From contig NZ_SRXU01000001.1 of the NCBI RefSeq assembly GCF_004792695.1, positions 372,001 to 436,000 of the forward strand: DNA of 64,000 bases, given 5' to 3'. A model generated the notes under the pieces. The model was not told the origin of the DNA and searched no databases. It saw nothing but the letters and a program-made list of their open reading frames with translations. Positions 32,836 through 40,948 of the stretch are shown in pieces. Every line of letters begins with the position of its first letter. Position 1 is the stretch's first letter. A program made the translations under genes and the position numbers. This DNA is from Sphingomonas naasensis (GTDB lineage Bacteria > Pseudomonadota > Alphaproteobacteria > Sphingomonadales > Sphingomonadaceae).

Positions 32836-34782
32836 ATGCTCAATTTCTTCCGCCGCTTCACCAAGTCGCGCTACGGCCTGATCGCGGTGTTCATCTTTCT
32901 CGGCATCATCGCGCTGGCGTTCGTCGCGGGCGATGTGACCGGGATCCGCATGAACGGCACCGGCAGCGGCGGCGATGTCGTCGCCAAGGTGGGCAGCCGG
33001 AAGATCACCGATCGCGACGTGCGCGACCGTGTCGACCGGTTCATCCGCAACCTCCAGAGCGAGGGGCAGACCGTCACGATGGAGCAGTTCCTGGCGCAGG
33101 GCGGGCTCGAGATGACGCTCGACGAGATGATCAACAGCGCCGCCCTGGTCGAGTTCGCGCAGAAGTCGGGGATGCAGGTCAGCAAGCGGCTGATCGATGG
33201 CGAGATCGCCAGCAACCCGGCGTTCGTCGGGCTCGACGGCAAGTTCAGCCAGAAGCAGTTCGAGGATTTGCTGGCGCAGAACCGGATCCCGCCCGCGCTG
33301 TTCCGCGCGAGCATGACCGATGAGCGCTACAATCTCTGGCTGATCAACCGCGCGACGCTGGGCAACCATATTCCGGATGGCGTGCTGCTTCCTTATGCCT
33401 CGCTGCAGCTCGAGCGCCGCACCGGCACGGTCGGCCTCGTCCCGACGATCGCGATGGATCCGGGCCCCGATCCCGACGACAAGACGCTTGCCGCATGGTA
33501 TCAGTCGCGCAGCGCGCGCTACACGGTGCCGCAGCGCCGGATCGTCCGCTATGCGATGGTCAAGCCCGACCAGCTGCGCGCCGGCACGGCAGCCACCGAG
33601 GCCGAGATCGCCGATGCGTATAAAAAGGCCGGCAACCGCTTCGCGGCGACCGAGAAGCGCAATGTCCGCCAGCTCGTGGCGCTCGATCAGGCAACCGCCA
33701 ACCGCATCGCCGGCGAAGTGAAGGGCGGCAAGACGCTCGCCGCCGCCGCGAGCGCCGCGGGGCTCGAGCCGACCAATTTCGAAGGCGTCGAAAAGGCCGC
33801 GCTTGCGCGCCAGACCGCGCCCGCGGTTGCCGATGCGGCGTTCGCGGCGGCGCAGGGCGGCGTGGTCGGCCCGGTCCGCTCGCCGCTCGGCTGGCACGTG
33901 CTCCAGGTCGAGAAGATCGAGAAGATCGCGGCGAAGACGCTCGATCAGGCGCGTGCCGAGCTCGCCAGCGAGATCAGCGCGCGCAAGCTCGCCCAGACGC
34001 TCGCCGATCTCCGTCAGTCGATCGAGGACGGCATCGGCGACAGCAAGAATTTCGACGAGCTCGTCGCCGGGGCCAAGCTCACCCCCGGCCGCACCCCGGC
34101 GCTCACCGCCAACGCCGCCGACCCGGAAAATCCCGAGTTCAAGCCCGAGCCGGCGACGACCGCGATCATGCGCGCCGGTTTCGGCATCGAGCAGCCGGGC
34201 GACGATTCGCAGATCGTGCCGATCGCGGAGGACGGCAGCTTCGCGCTGGTCGGGCTCGAGCGCATCGTGCCCGCCGCGCCGCGCCCGCTCGCCCAGATTC
34301 GCGCGCAGGTGGTGAAGGACTATCTCGTCGAGAAGGCGCTTCAAAAGGCGCGCGGCATCGCCATCCAGGTGATCGCCAAGCTCGAGAAGGGCGTGCCGAT
34401 GCAGCAGGCGCTGACCGAGGCCGGCGTGACCAAGGGTCCGCCGCCGAAGCCTTTCGATTTCAAGCGCGCCGATGTGCAGCGTCAGAACATCGCGCCCTAT
34501 CTGCAGATGGCGTTCCGCATGGCACCGGGCAAAGCCAAGCTGGTCGAGGGACAGAACCGCGAGGGCTATTATGTCGTCCATCTCGCGCAGGTCGAGGAGC
34601 ATAGCGCCGCCGGCGATCCCGTCGCGCTCCAGCAGGTGCGTGGCGGCCTCGCGCCGCAGGTCGGCCCGGAGCTCGCGCGTCAGTTCGCCGCCGCGATCCG
34701 CAACGACCTCAAGGTGACGCGCAACGACAAGGCGCTCGCGCAGCTCCGCGCCGATCTGACCCGCACGGGCTCGGCGCGCTGA
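32836..34782 (+). CDS. ppiD: Membrane-anchored peptidyl-prolyl isomerase, PpiD/SurA type
   Basis: A 648-residue periplasmic folding factor anchored by one N-terminal helix (YGLIAVFIFLGIIALAFVAGD, about residues 13-33). A SurA-N-like domain follows, and a parvulin-type rotamase domain lies about residues 255-365 (RNVRQLVALD to SPLGWHVLQVEKIE). A second, degenerate rotamase-like region lies near the C-terminus (AFRMAPGKAKLVEGQNREGYYVVHLAQV). PpiD assists newly exported proteins at the Sec translocon. It precedes trpE by one base and so is probably co-transcribed with it. The gene symbol is by domain order. Confidence 0.9.
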   Translation: MLNFFRRFTKSRYGLIAVFIFLGIIALAFVAGDVTGIRMNGTGSGGDVVAKVGSRKITDRDVRDRVDRFIRNLQSEGQTVTMEQFLAQGGLEMTLDEMINSAALVEFAQKSGMQVSKRLIDGEIASNPAFVGLDGKFSQKQFEDLLAQNRIPPALFRASMTDERYNLWLINRATLGNHIPDGVLLPYASLQLERRTGTVGLVPTIAMDPGPDPDDKTLAAWYQSRSARYTVPQRRIVRYAMVKPDQLRAGTAATEAEIADAYKKAGNRFAATEKRNVRQLVALDQATANRIAGEVKGGKTLAAAASAAGLEPTNFEGVEKAALARQTAPAVADAAFAAAQGGVVGPVRSPLGWHVLQVEKIEKIAAKTLDQARAELASEISARKLAQTLADLRQSIEDGIGDSKNFDELVAGAKLTPGRTPALTANAADPENPEFKPEPATTAIMRAGFGIEQPGDDSQIVPIAEDGSFALVGLERIVPAAPRPLAQIRAQVVKDYLVEKALQKARGIAIQVIAKLEKGVPMQQALTEAGVTKGPPPKPFDFKRADVQRQNIAPYLQMAFRMAPGKAKLVEGQNREGYYVVHLAQVEEHSAAGDPVALQQVRGGLAPQVGPELARQFAAAIRNDLKVTRNDKALAQLRADLTRTGSAR

Positions 34783-34783
34783 A

Positions 34784-36289
34784 GTGACCGAGGGCGTCGA
34801 AGCCGCACGGGCGGCGCTCGCCGCCGGCCGGCCGGCTTTGCTCTGGCGTCGGCAGGTGGCCGACACCGAGACGCCGGTCGCCGCCGCGCTCAAGCTGATC
34901 GAGCCCGGCCGCGGCGACTTTCTGCTCGAATCGGTCGAGGGCGGATCGATCCGCGGGCGCCACAGCCTGATCGGGCTCGCCCCCGATCTCGTCTTCCGCG
35001 CCACCGGCGGCGAGGCCGCGATCAACCCGCGCTGGTTGACCGACCGCGAGGCGTTCGCGCCCTGCCCCGAACCCGCGCTCGAAGCGCTGCGCGGGCTGGT
35101 CGAGGCTTGTCGGATGGAAGTGCCGTCCGCGCTGCCGCGCGCGCTGGCCTGCCTCGTCGGCTATTTCAGCTACGAGACGGTGGGGCTCGTCGAGAAACTG
35201 CCGCGTCCGCCGGCGAACCCGGTCGGCGTGCCCGACATGATGTTCGTGCGGCCGACCGTGGTGCTGATCTTCGATCGGCTGGCCGACACGCTGTTCCTCG
35301 TCGCGCCGGTCTGGCCCGACGCGACGCGCGACGCCCAGACATTGATCGACGCCGCCGCCGAGCGCATCGACGCGACCGCCGCCCGGCTCGCGACGGCGGC
35401 GCTGCCCGCGCCGGTGCGCGCCGAGCCGGGCGAAATCGCGCTCACCCCGGTGCTCGCGGCCAGCCGCTATGGCGAGATGGTCGCACGCGCCAAAGACTAT
35501 ATCGCCGCGGGCGACATCTTCCAGGTCGTGCTCGCCCAGCGCTTCACGACGCCGTTCGCACTGCCGCCGTTCGAGCTTTATCGCGCGCTGCGCCGGGTGA
35601 ACCCCTCGCCCTTCCTCTATCATCTCGACTTGCCCGGCTTCGCGCTCACCGGATCGAGCCCCGAGATCCTCGTCCGCGCCCGCGACGGCGAGATTACCAT
35701 CCGCCCGATCGCCGGCACCCGCCCGCGCGGCAAGACCGCGGCGGAGGACGAAGCCAACCGTGCCAGCCTGCTCGCCGATCCCAAGGAGCGCGCCGAGCAT
35801 CTGATGCTGCTCGATCTCGGCCGCAACGATGTCGGCCGCGCCGCCGAGGCGGGCAGCGTCAAGGTGACCGACAGCTACACCGTCGAATTCTACAGCCATG
35901 TGATGCACATCGTCTCGAACGTCGTCGGCACGCTCAAGCCGGGCAGCGACGCGCTCGACGCGCTGTTCGCGGGCTTCCCTGCGGGCACGGTCAGCGGCGC
36001 CCCCAAGGTTCGCGCCTGCCAGATCATCGCCGAACTCGAGCCCGAGACGCGCGGTCCCTATGCCGGCGGCGTCGGCTATTTCTCGCCCGACGGTTCGATG
36101 GACAGCTGCATCGTGCTGCGCACGGCGCTGATCAAGGACGGCGTGATGCACGTCCAGGCGGGCGCCGGCATCGTCGCGGATTCGGATCCCGCCTATGAGC
36201 AGCGCGAATGCGAGGCCAAGGCGGGCGCGCTGTTCGCCGCCGCGCGCGAAGCCGTGGCGCGGGCGAGCGAAGCGGGTTTCGGGCAGTAG
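34784..36289 (+). CDS. trpE: Anthranilate synthase component I
   Basis: A 501-residue enzyme that converts chorismate to anthranilate with ammonia supplied by TrpG, the first step of tryptophan synthesis. The N-terminal regulatory motif LLES (residues 47-50), part of the tryptophan feedback site, is intact. The chorismate-binding domain shows GDIFQVVLAQRF, SPEILVR, GTRPRGKT, ERAEHLMLLDLGRND and the C-terminal GGVGYFSPDG block. It starts with GTG one base after the ppiD-like stop, so translation is probably coupled. A perfect 15-bp hairpin follows and separates it from a converging gene. trpG is 580 bases further on, not directly adjacent. Confidence 0.96.
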   Translation: MTEGVEAARAALAAGRPALLWRRQVADTETPVAAALKLIEPGRGDFLLESVEGGSIRGRHSLIGLAPDLVFRATGGEAAINPRWLTDREAFAPCPEPALEALRGLVEACRMEVPSALPRALACLVGYFSYETVGLVEKLPRPPANPVGVPDMMFVRPTVVLIFDRLADTLFLVAPVWPDATRDAQTLIDAAAERIDATAARLATAALPAPVRAEPGEIALTPVLAASRYGEMVARAKDYIAAGDIFQVVLAQRFTTPFALPPFELYRALRRVNPSPFLYHLDLPGFALTGSSPEILVRARDGEITIRPIAGTRPRGKTAAEDEANRASLLADPKERAEHLMLLDLGRNDVGRAAEAGSVKVTDSYTVEFYSHVMHIVSNVVGTLKPGSDALDALFAGFPAGTVSGAPKVRACQIIAELEPETRGPYAGGVGYFSPDGSMDSCIVLRTALIKDGVMHVQAGAGIVADSDPAYEQRECEAKAGALFAAAREAVARASEAGFGQ

Positions 36290-36320
36290 AATCCTCCCCG
36301 AGCCCGGCTCGGGGAGGATT
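36290..36320. terminator. Bidirectional hairpin between trpE and a converging gene
   Basis: Two perfect 15-base arms (AATCCTCCCCGAGCC and GGCTCGGGGAGGATT) flank one central C, beginning directly after the trpE stop and ending five bases before the stop of the converging gene. The outer sequence resembles the ends of the 130-nt palindromes, so it may be a shortened relative of them. It lacks a long T run, but A and T at its base allow weak termination either way. Confidence 0.6.
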
Positions 36321-36325
36321 TGATC

Positions 36326-36742
36326 TCAGTCCTCTGCCGGCGCCGTAGTCCGCGCGGCCTTGGCCTTGGCGTCGACGCGCTCCTGATACCATTGGCGGAT
36401 CGCGGCGCGGGTGCAGCCGGTCTGGCCGCCGATGCCGACGGGCGAGCAGCTGTTGGGAAGTCCGGCGCGGTTGAATTCCTCGACGGTCTCGACGCGGTTG
36501 GTCCATGCCTGCGCCGCGGCGCCCTCATTGGGCTGGTTCCGCAGGCTCTTGGGGATGCGGTAGGGCGATTCGCCGGCATTGGCACAGACGACGACTTCGT
36601 CGGGGCTCTCGGCCTTGGGGCACTTGTCGTCGCCGTAGAGCAGGATCGAACGCACGCGCTTTGGCGGGCCGTCCTGCGTGCCGCCATCCTGCGCCGGGGC
36701 GGGAGCGACGATCAGCGCGGCGAAGAGCAAGGTGGAAAGCAT
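36326..36742 (-). CDS. Small secreted protein of unknown function
   Basis: A 138-residue protein with a signal peptide (LSTLLFAALIVAPAPAQ). The mature part is polar, with four Cys (KCPKAE, VVVCAN, NSCSPVG, TGCTRAA) suited to two disulfide bonds in the periplasm. It also has the RIPKSLRNQ segment and a long C-terminal helix of Ala, Arg and Lys. I know similar unnamed proteins from sphingomonads but no function. The ATG at 36742 follows AAAGGAG. It lies between trpE and trpG on the opposite strand. Confidence 0.82.
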   Translation of the reverse strand: MLSTLLFAALIVAPAPAQDGGTQDGPPKRVRSILLYGDDKCPKAESPDEVVVCANAGESPYRIPKSLRNQPNEGAAAQAWTNRVETVEEFNRAGLPNSCSPVGIGGQTGCTRAAIRQWYQERVDAKAKAARTTAPAED

Positions 36743-36868
36743 GAAAACTCCTTTGAACGGCCAACAACGCCTCTGCGCCGCCAGCGTTGCCGCCGTACTG
36801 TGGCGGCGCCAAGGCAATTATGGGCCGGGGAATTGTGAGATCGCGCGAAACACCTTAACCGCTGCTGC

Positions 36869-37453
36869 ATGATCCTCGTCATCGACAATTACGACAGCTT
36901 CACCTGGAACCTCGTCCACTATCTGATGGAGCTGGGCGCCGAGGTTCAGGTCGTGCGCAACGATGCGCTGAGCGCGCGCGACGCGATCGCCAGCAACGCC
37001 CAGGCTTTCCTGATCTCGCCGGGTCCGTGCACCCCGAACGAGGCGGGGATCAGCCTCGATCTCGTCGCCGCCTGCGCCGAGCTGCGCAAGCCGCTGCTCG
37101 GAGTGTGCCTCGGCCATCAGGCGATCGGCCAGCATTTCGGCGGCCATGTCGTCCGCGGCGGACTGATGCACGGCAAGACCTCGCCGGTCGAGCATGACGG
37201 CACCGGGCTGTTCGAGGGCCTGCCCTCGCCATTCACCGCCACCCGCTATCATTCGCTGATCGTCACCGAGATTCCCGAGCAACTGGTGATCAACGCCACC
37301 GCCGCCGACGCGTCGGTGATGGGCGTGCGCCACCGCGATCTGCCGATCCACGGCGTCCAGTTCCACCCCGAAAGCATCGCCACCGAACATGGCCACGCGA
37401 TGCTGGCGAATTTCATGCGGCTCGCCGGTATCGAGACGAAAGCGCTGGCCTGA
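36869..37453 (+). CDS. trpG: Anthranilate synthase component II (glutamine amidotransferase)
   Basis: A 194-residue class I glutamine amidotransferase that hydrolyses glutamine and channels ammonia to TrpE. The catalytic triad is visible: Cys80 in GVCLGHQ, with His and Glu in the VQFHPES segment. The oxyanion region is [11 protein letters not shown]. The same subunit may also serve 4-amino-4-deoxychorismate synthase (PabA role) in bacteria with one copy. It is separated from trpE by a converging gene and from trpD by a 2.5-kb set of unrelated genes, so it must have its own promoter. Confidence 0.96.
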   Translation: MILVIDNYDSFTWNLVHYLMELGAEVQVVRNDALSARDAIASNAQAFLISPGPCTPNEAGISLDLVAACAELRKPLLGVCLGHQAIGQHFGGHVVRGGLMHGKTSPVEHDGTGLFEGLPSPFTATRYHSLIVTEIPEQLVINATAADASVMGVRHRDLPIHGVQFHPESIATEHGHAMLANFMRLAGIETKALA

Positions 37454-37457
37454 GCGG

Positions 37458-37880
37458 CTATCGGCCTGCAGCGGGTGCGTCCATCGCGTCCGTACCCAGG
37501 CAGATCCATCCGCACAGCGCCGAAGTCGTCGTCAGGCTGAAGAGTAGCCAAGGCTCGGCCGACAACAGCCAGCCGCCGGACATGCCCAATAGGCCGCCGC
37601 TCAGCGCCCATGCCGCTCTGGACCGGAGCGGCGCGAAGCGATCGCCCAGCGCGAGCATCGCTGCCGTGCCGATCGAATTGATCGGCAAGGCGACAGGGAT
37701 GCCCACGAACATGGCGACCGCCGCCGCAGCAACCAGCGAGCCCAACAATTCGCGCTCGACCGGGACCGCTGCGGGTAGCTGCGCATAATAGCCACCAAAC
37801 GCGCTTGTCAGCACCATCAGCGGTCCCGCGGCGAGCGTGGAGAGACCGATCCCCACCGCGTGATCCTCGATCGTTCGCAT
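37458..37880 (-). CDS. Membrane protein of unknown function
   Basis: A 140-residue protein with four predicted membrane helices (LSTLAAGPLMVLTSAF; LLGSLVAAAAVAMFVGIPVALPI; ALSGGLLGMSGGWLL; LLFSLTTTSALCGWI). I recognise no family. The ATG at 37880 follows GGGAGGGG; a longer Arg-rich extension of the frame has no such site. It lies downstream of the regulator and 3-helix membrane protein genes on the same strand, beyond a hairpin, so co-transcription is uncertain. Its stop is four bases from the trpG stop. Confidence 0.68.
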   Translation of the reverse strand: MRTIEDHAVGIGLSTLAAGPLMVLTSAFGGYYAQLPAAVPVERELLGSLVAAAAVAMFVGIPVALPINSIGTAAMLALGDRFAPLRSRAAWALSGGLLGMSGGWLLSAEPWLLFSLTTTSALCGWICLGTDAMDAPAAGR

Positions 37881-37898
37881 CAAACCCCTCCCTGGAGA

Positions 37899-37929
37899 GG
37901 GGCGCGACCGCCGGCGACGGCCGCGCCCC
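37899..37929. terminator. GC-rich hairpin between two membrane-protein genes
   Basis: GGGGCGCG and CGCGCCCC pair with an inner CCG/CGG helix, followed on the plus strand by GTTTT. It lies three bases after the 37933-38310 stop codon on the minus strand. Termination strength in that direction is doubtful, because the T run is on the wrong side. Confidence 0.4.
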
Positions 37930-37932
37930 GTT

Positions 37933-38310
37933 TTACGCGCGAACCATCCGTTCCTGCTGGTCGCCCAGCCAGCCATTCACCTTGCGGCCGAAATGCGCGA
38001 TCGCGCCCATGTTGAAGAAGTGCATGCAGCCGAGCACGACCACCGCGAGGCCGACCTTGCCGCTGAGGAAGCGGATCGCGTCGGGAATGGTATGCGGCTC
38101 GGCCCCGAGGCTCAGCGTCAGCGTGATGAAGCCGATATTGACGAGGTAGAAGCCGACGACGAGCAAATGGTTGGTCGATTTGGCGAGCCGATCGTCATGG
38201 CCGAAGCATTCGATCAGGAATACCTCGCCATTCTTCGACAGGGTGCGGGCGACCCAGATCGTGATCGCCAGCGTGATCGCCAGATAAAGCGCATAGGCAG
38301 TCTCAACCAT
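37933..38310 (-). CDS. Three-helix membrane protein paired with the GbsR-type regulator
   Basis: A 125-residue membrane protein with helices at about residues 4-22 (AYALYLAITLAITIWVA), 50-70 (LVVGFYLVNIGFITLTLSL) and 83-105 (GKVGLAVVVLGCMHFFNMGAI). Between the first two is a charged cytoplasmic-like segment (RTLSKNGEVFLIECFGHDDRLA). I have seen similar unnamed proteins in other bacteria but cannot give a function. The ATG at 38310 follows AAAGGATGG. Its promoter carries the same palindrome as the promoter of the adjacent regulator gene, with a TATAGT -10-like box immediately upstream, so that regulator probably controls it. Confidence 0.78.
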   Translation of the reverse strand: MVETAYALYLAITLAITIWVARTLSKNGEVFLIECFGHDDRLAKSTNHLLVVGFYLVNIGFITLTLSLGAEPHTIPDAIRFLSGKVGLAVVVLGCMHFFNMGAIAHFGRKVNGWLGDQQERMVRA

Positions 38311-38333
38311 CGTTCCATCCTTTCATTCCGGTT

Positions 38334-38353
38334 ATTTCTGTAATTTCAGAAAC
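38334..38353. promoter_or_regulatory. Operator copy 1, upstream of the three-helix membrane protein
   Basis: ATTTCTGTAATTTCAGAAAC is a near-palindrome with arms TTTCTG/CAGAAA around AATT. It lies 24-43 bases upstream of the 38310 start. On the minus strand it is preceded by TATAGT, a good -10 box, so a bound protein would block initiation. It matches the copy at 38955-38974 in 19 of 20 bases. Confidence 0.72.
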
Positions 38354-38395
38354 TATAGCGCGCACGATCGCGACTGGCGCATGGCTTTCTCCTGT

Positions 38396-38947
38396 TCAGC
38401 TGTCGGTGGTTTTCTTGCCCGGTCCGACGAAACGGGCGATCTTGCCGCCGAGCTTCATCAGCGTGACCAGCGTCGGCTTGGGCAGCCGGCGGACCTGATC
38501 GTACCAGTTTGTGAGCGTCCCAATGAACTCGTGCATCCGGGTGATCCGCTCGCGGACATGCGCAGGCGCGCTGTCGTCCTTCGCCATCTGCTCGGCCAGC
38601 CCGCCGAGCAGCGCGATGGTGGGGTCGATCTCCCGGCGCTTGCGCTCGGCGGAAATGCGCATGAGCATCTCCCACAAATCGGTCTCGGCGACGAAATGGT
38701 CGCGCCGATCGCCGTCGACATGGACGCGGCGGACGATGCCATAGCCCTGCAGCTCCTTGAGCGCGGTCGAGACGTTCGAGCGCGCGAGGAGGAGCTGCTC
38801 GACGATGTCGTCGGCGGGGAGCGGCCGGTCGCTCAGATAGAGCAGGCCATGGACCTGCGCGACCGAGCGATTCACCCCCCATTGCGTGCCCATCTCCCCC
38901 CAGTGGAGGATGAAGGCCTTTGCGGCGGGAAGGTCGGTGAGCGCCAT
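38396..38947 (-). CDS. GbsR/MarR-type transcriptional regulator
   Basis: A 183-residue winged helix-turn-helix protein of the GbsR branch of the MarR superfamily. The DNA-binding part reads WGVNRSVAQVHGLLYLSDR, ADDIVEQLLLARSNVSTALKEL, and a wing RRVHVDGDRRDHF. The C-terminal half is helical and probably makes the dimer. Members regulate osmolyte uptake or small membrane proteins. The ATG at 38947 has no ribosome binding site and lies about 11 bases after a TACAGA -10-like box paired with a TTGACA -35 at 38986-38981, so its mRNA may be leaderless. A palindrome covers the promoter, which indicates autoregulation. Confidence 0.85.
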   Translation of the reverse strand: MALTDLPAAKAFILHWGEMGTQWGVNRSVAQVHGLLYLSDRPLPADDIVEQLLLARSNVSTALKELQGYGIVRRVHVDGDRRDHFVAETDLWEMLMRISAERKRREIDPTIALLGGLAEQMAKDDSAPAHVRERITRMHEFIGTLTNWYDQVRRLPKPTLVTLMKLGGKIARFVGPGKKTTDS

Positions 38948-38954
38948 ATCGATA

Positions 38955-38974
38955 ATTTCTGTAATTTCAGAAAT
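38955..38974. promoter_or_regulatory. Operator copy 2, in the promoter of the GbsR/MarR regulator
   Basis: ATTTCTGTAATTTCAGAAAT is a 20-bp palindrome with one mismatched pair. It overlaps the spacer and -10 region of a promoter whose -35 is a perfect TTGACA (minus strand, 38986-38981). The site suits repression of the regulator's own gene. Confidence 0.75.
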
Positions 38975-39107
38975 AACCGTTGTCAACGCCGTTCACGGCC
39001 CCCGGCCGCGCACAAGTTGCGACAATTCCACCGTCTCGCTGCAATTCCCTTGCGACAGATCGCCGCCATTCCGCTTCCATCGCCCGATCCGGGCCATGGA
39101 GATTCGA

Positions 39108-39482
39108 ATGCACCCCAGACTCAAGCTCGCCGGCGCCGCACTGGCCGGCATCCTCGCGACCGTCGCGGTGGGCGGCATCGCCGTCGCCAGCATGGACAAC
39201 GGCCTCGGCCATCTCGGCCGCGCCGATGCCAACGGCGACGGCCAGATCACTCGCGCCGAATGGGTCGCGGCGGCGAACACGCGCTTCGAACGGCTCGACG
39301 CCGACAAGGACGGCAAGCTCACCGCCGCGGAGATGCCGCGTCACCATGGCCGTGGCGATCGTCACCGCGGGCATCATGGCCCCCGCGGCGGAGGTTCCGA
39401 CGGGGACGGCGCCGGTCCGCCGGCTCCGCCCCCGGGCAATGCGCAGCCGGTTGCCCCGGCCACACCGGCGCCGCAACGATGA
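39108..39482 (+). CDS. Exported EF-hand calcium-binding protein
   Basis: A 124-residue protein with an N-terminal signal or anchor segment (LAGAALAGILATVAVGGIAVA). Two EF-hand loops follow: DANGDGQITRAE (residues 40-51) and DADKDGKLTAAE (64-75), both with Asp at positions 1, 3 and 5 and Glu at 12. The tail is rich in His, Gly and Arg, then Pro and Ala (AQPVAPATPAP). It probably binds calcium in the periplasm; a role beyond that is unknown. The ATG at 39108 follows GGAG, and an ATG four codons upstream is the alternative. Confidence 0.85.
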   Translation: MHPRLKLAGAALAGILATVAVGGIAVASMDNGLGHLGRADANGDGQITRAEWVAAANTRFERLDADKDGKLTAAEMPRHHGRGDRHRGHHGPRGGGSDGDGAGPPAPPPGNAQPVAPATPAPQR

Positions 39483-39488
39483 GCCGAT

Positions 39489-39520
39489 GGGCGCCTCGAC
39501 CGGTTCGGGGCGCCCTGTTT
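39489..39520 (+). terminator. Probable terminator after the EF-hand gene
   Basis: GGGCGCC and GGCGCCC form a 7-bp stem around a partly self-paired loop (TCGACCGGTTCGG), followed by TGTTT. It starts six bases after the stop codon and lies between two converging genes. Confidence 0.6.
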
Positions 39521-39527
39521 CCGAAGA

Positions 39528-39830
39528 TCAGGAAGCGGTGCAGGTCATCGGGATCATCCGCCCGACCGTATAGGTGATCTGCTTGCCCTTGCCGCGGATG
39601 CTGTGCGTGGGAGATTCGTACCAAAAGCCTGAAGCCGTCGGCTTGCGCGGGAGGACGACCTCGGCGTCGCTGGCCGGAGTGACGATCCGCGCGCTGTCAC
39701 CGGCATAGACGACGATGATCCCCGGCGCGCGATCGCAGGCATTGGTCACGCGCAGATCGGTCATCGCCGGTGGCCGATGGGCGCAGGCCGCGAGCGCCGC
39801 GAACAGGGCGATCGGCAACAGGCTTCGCAT
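39528..39830 (-). CDS. Small lipoprotein of unknown function
   Basis: A 100-residue protein with a lipoprotein signal (LLPIALFAALAACAH, lipidated Cys16). The mature part is a small beta-rich domain with two further Cys (NACDRAP and MTCTAS), probably disulfide-bonded. I recognise no family. The ATG at 39830 follows AAAGGAG, which rules out the longer form of the frame. Its converging neighbour is the EF-hand gene. The divergent neighbour is trpD. Confidence 0.78.
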   Translation of the reverse strand: MRSLLPIALFAALAACAHRPPAMTDLRVTNACDRAPGIIVVYAGDSARIVTPASDAEVVLPRKPTASGFWYESPTHSIRGKGKQITYTVGRMIPMTCTAS

Positions 39831-39952
39831 CCGGCTTCTCCTTTCGGCGCCCGGCGGGGCGGACCCGTCCTCCAACGCGCCACAGCCGGGCTTGGCCCCG
39901 CCCCCATCAGGATTTGCTCGACTCGGCCGCGCATGGGCGGAATAGAGGCAGC

Positions 39953-40948
39953 GTGACTGTCTCGACGCTCCTTCCCGACCCTTCGTCGCCGCTCAGCCAT
40001 GAGAGCGCCGCGCAGGCCTTTGCCGACATCCTCGACGGGAATGTCGGCGAGGCAGCGATCGCCGAATTCCTGATCGCGCTCAGCGTGCGCGGCGAGACCA
40101 GCATCGAGATCGCCGAGGCCGCGCGCGCGATGCGCGAGCGGCTGATCCCGATCAGCGCTCCAGCGGGGGCGATCGACGTTTGCGGCACCGGCGGCGACGG
40201 CCACCACACGCTCAACGTCTCGACCGCGGTGAGCCTCGTCGTCGCGGCGTGCGGGGTTCCGGTCGCCAAGCATGGCAACCGTGCCGCCTCGTCCAAGGCA
40301 GGCGCCGCCGACACGCTCGAGGCGCTGGGCCTGAATCTCGATCGCGCCGCCGCGCGCGCCGAGGAGAGCCTGCACGAACTCGGAATCGCCTTCCTCTTCG
40401 CCCAGCATCACCACCCGGCAATGGCGCGGATCGGGCCCCTGCGCCGCCGCATCGCCCGGCGGACGATCTTCAACCTGATGGGGCCGCTCGCCAATCCCGC
40501 GCATGTCTCGCGCCAGCTGATCGGCATCGCCCGCCCCGATTACGCGCCGATCTATGCCGAGGCGCTGGTCCAGCTCGGCGCCGAGGCGGCGGCGATCGTC
40601 TCGGGCGAGGAAAGCCTCGACGAACTCTCCACCGAAGGCGCGAGCGTGGTGGTCAATGTCGGCAGCGCCGCGCTGCCGGCCCGAATCACGCCCGAGGACG
40701 CCGGACTGCCCCGCCACCCGCTCGCGGCGATCCGCGGCGGCGATCCGGCGTACAACGCCCTCGCGCTGCGCCGCCTGCTCCAGGGCGAGACCGGGCCCTA
40801 TCGTGACGCCGTGCTGCTCAATGCCGCCGCGGCGCTGATGGTCGCGGGTCGCGCGCGCAACCTCGTCGACGGCGTCGAGGAGGCGGCCGAGGCGCTCGAC
40901 GGCGGGCTCGCCAACGCGCTGCTCGATTGCTGGATCGCCTTCGCATGA
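39953..40948 (+). CDS. trpD: Anthranilate phosphoribosyltransferase
   Basis: A 331-residue enzyme that joins anthranilate to phosphoribosyl pyrophosphate, the second step of tryptophan synthesis. The PRPP site is [12 protein letters not shown]. The anthranilate channel includes [21 protein letters not shown], and GPLANPA lies further on. The GTG at 39953 follows AGAGGC. Its TGA overlaps the trpC ATG (ATGA), so the two are translationally coupled. Length is usual. Confidence 0.96.
   Translation: MTVSTLLPDPSSPLSHESAAQAFADILDGNVGEAAIAEFLIALSVRGETSIEIAEAARAMRERLIPISAPAGAIDVCGTGGDGHHTLNVSTAVSLVVAACGVPVAKHGNRAASSKAGAADTLEALGLNLDRAAARAEESLHELGIAFLFAQHHHPAMARIGPLRRRIARRTIFNLMGPLANPAHVSRQLIGIARPDYAPIYAEALVQLGAEAAAIVSGEESLDELSTEGASVVVNVGSAALPARITPEDAGLPRHPLAAIRGGDPAYNALALRRLLQGETGPYRDAVLLNAAAALMVAGRARNLVDGVEEAAEALDGGLANALLDCWIAFA

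Noticed and set aside
32236..35025. A 929-codon minus-strand frame opposite the ppiD-like gene
   Set aside because: Antisense shadow caused by scarcity of stop codons at high GC; the sense strand encodes a normal PpiD with a membrane anchor.
38353..38382. Nine-codon frame (MRQSRSCAL) after an AGGAG site, between the regulator and the membrane protein gene
   Set aside because: Too short to support as a peptide, and its end overlaps the -10 box of the next promoter; chance is the simpler explanation.
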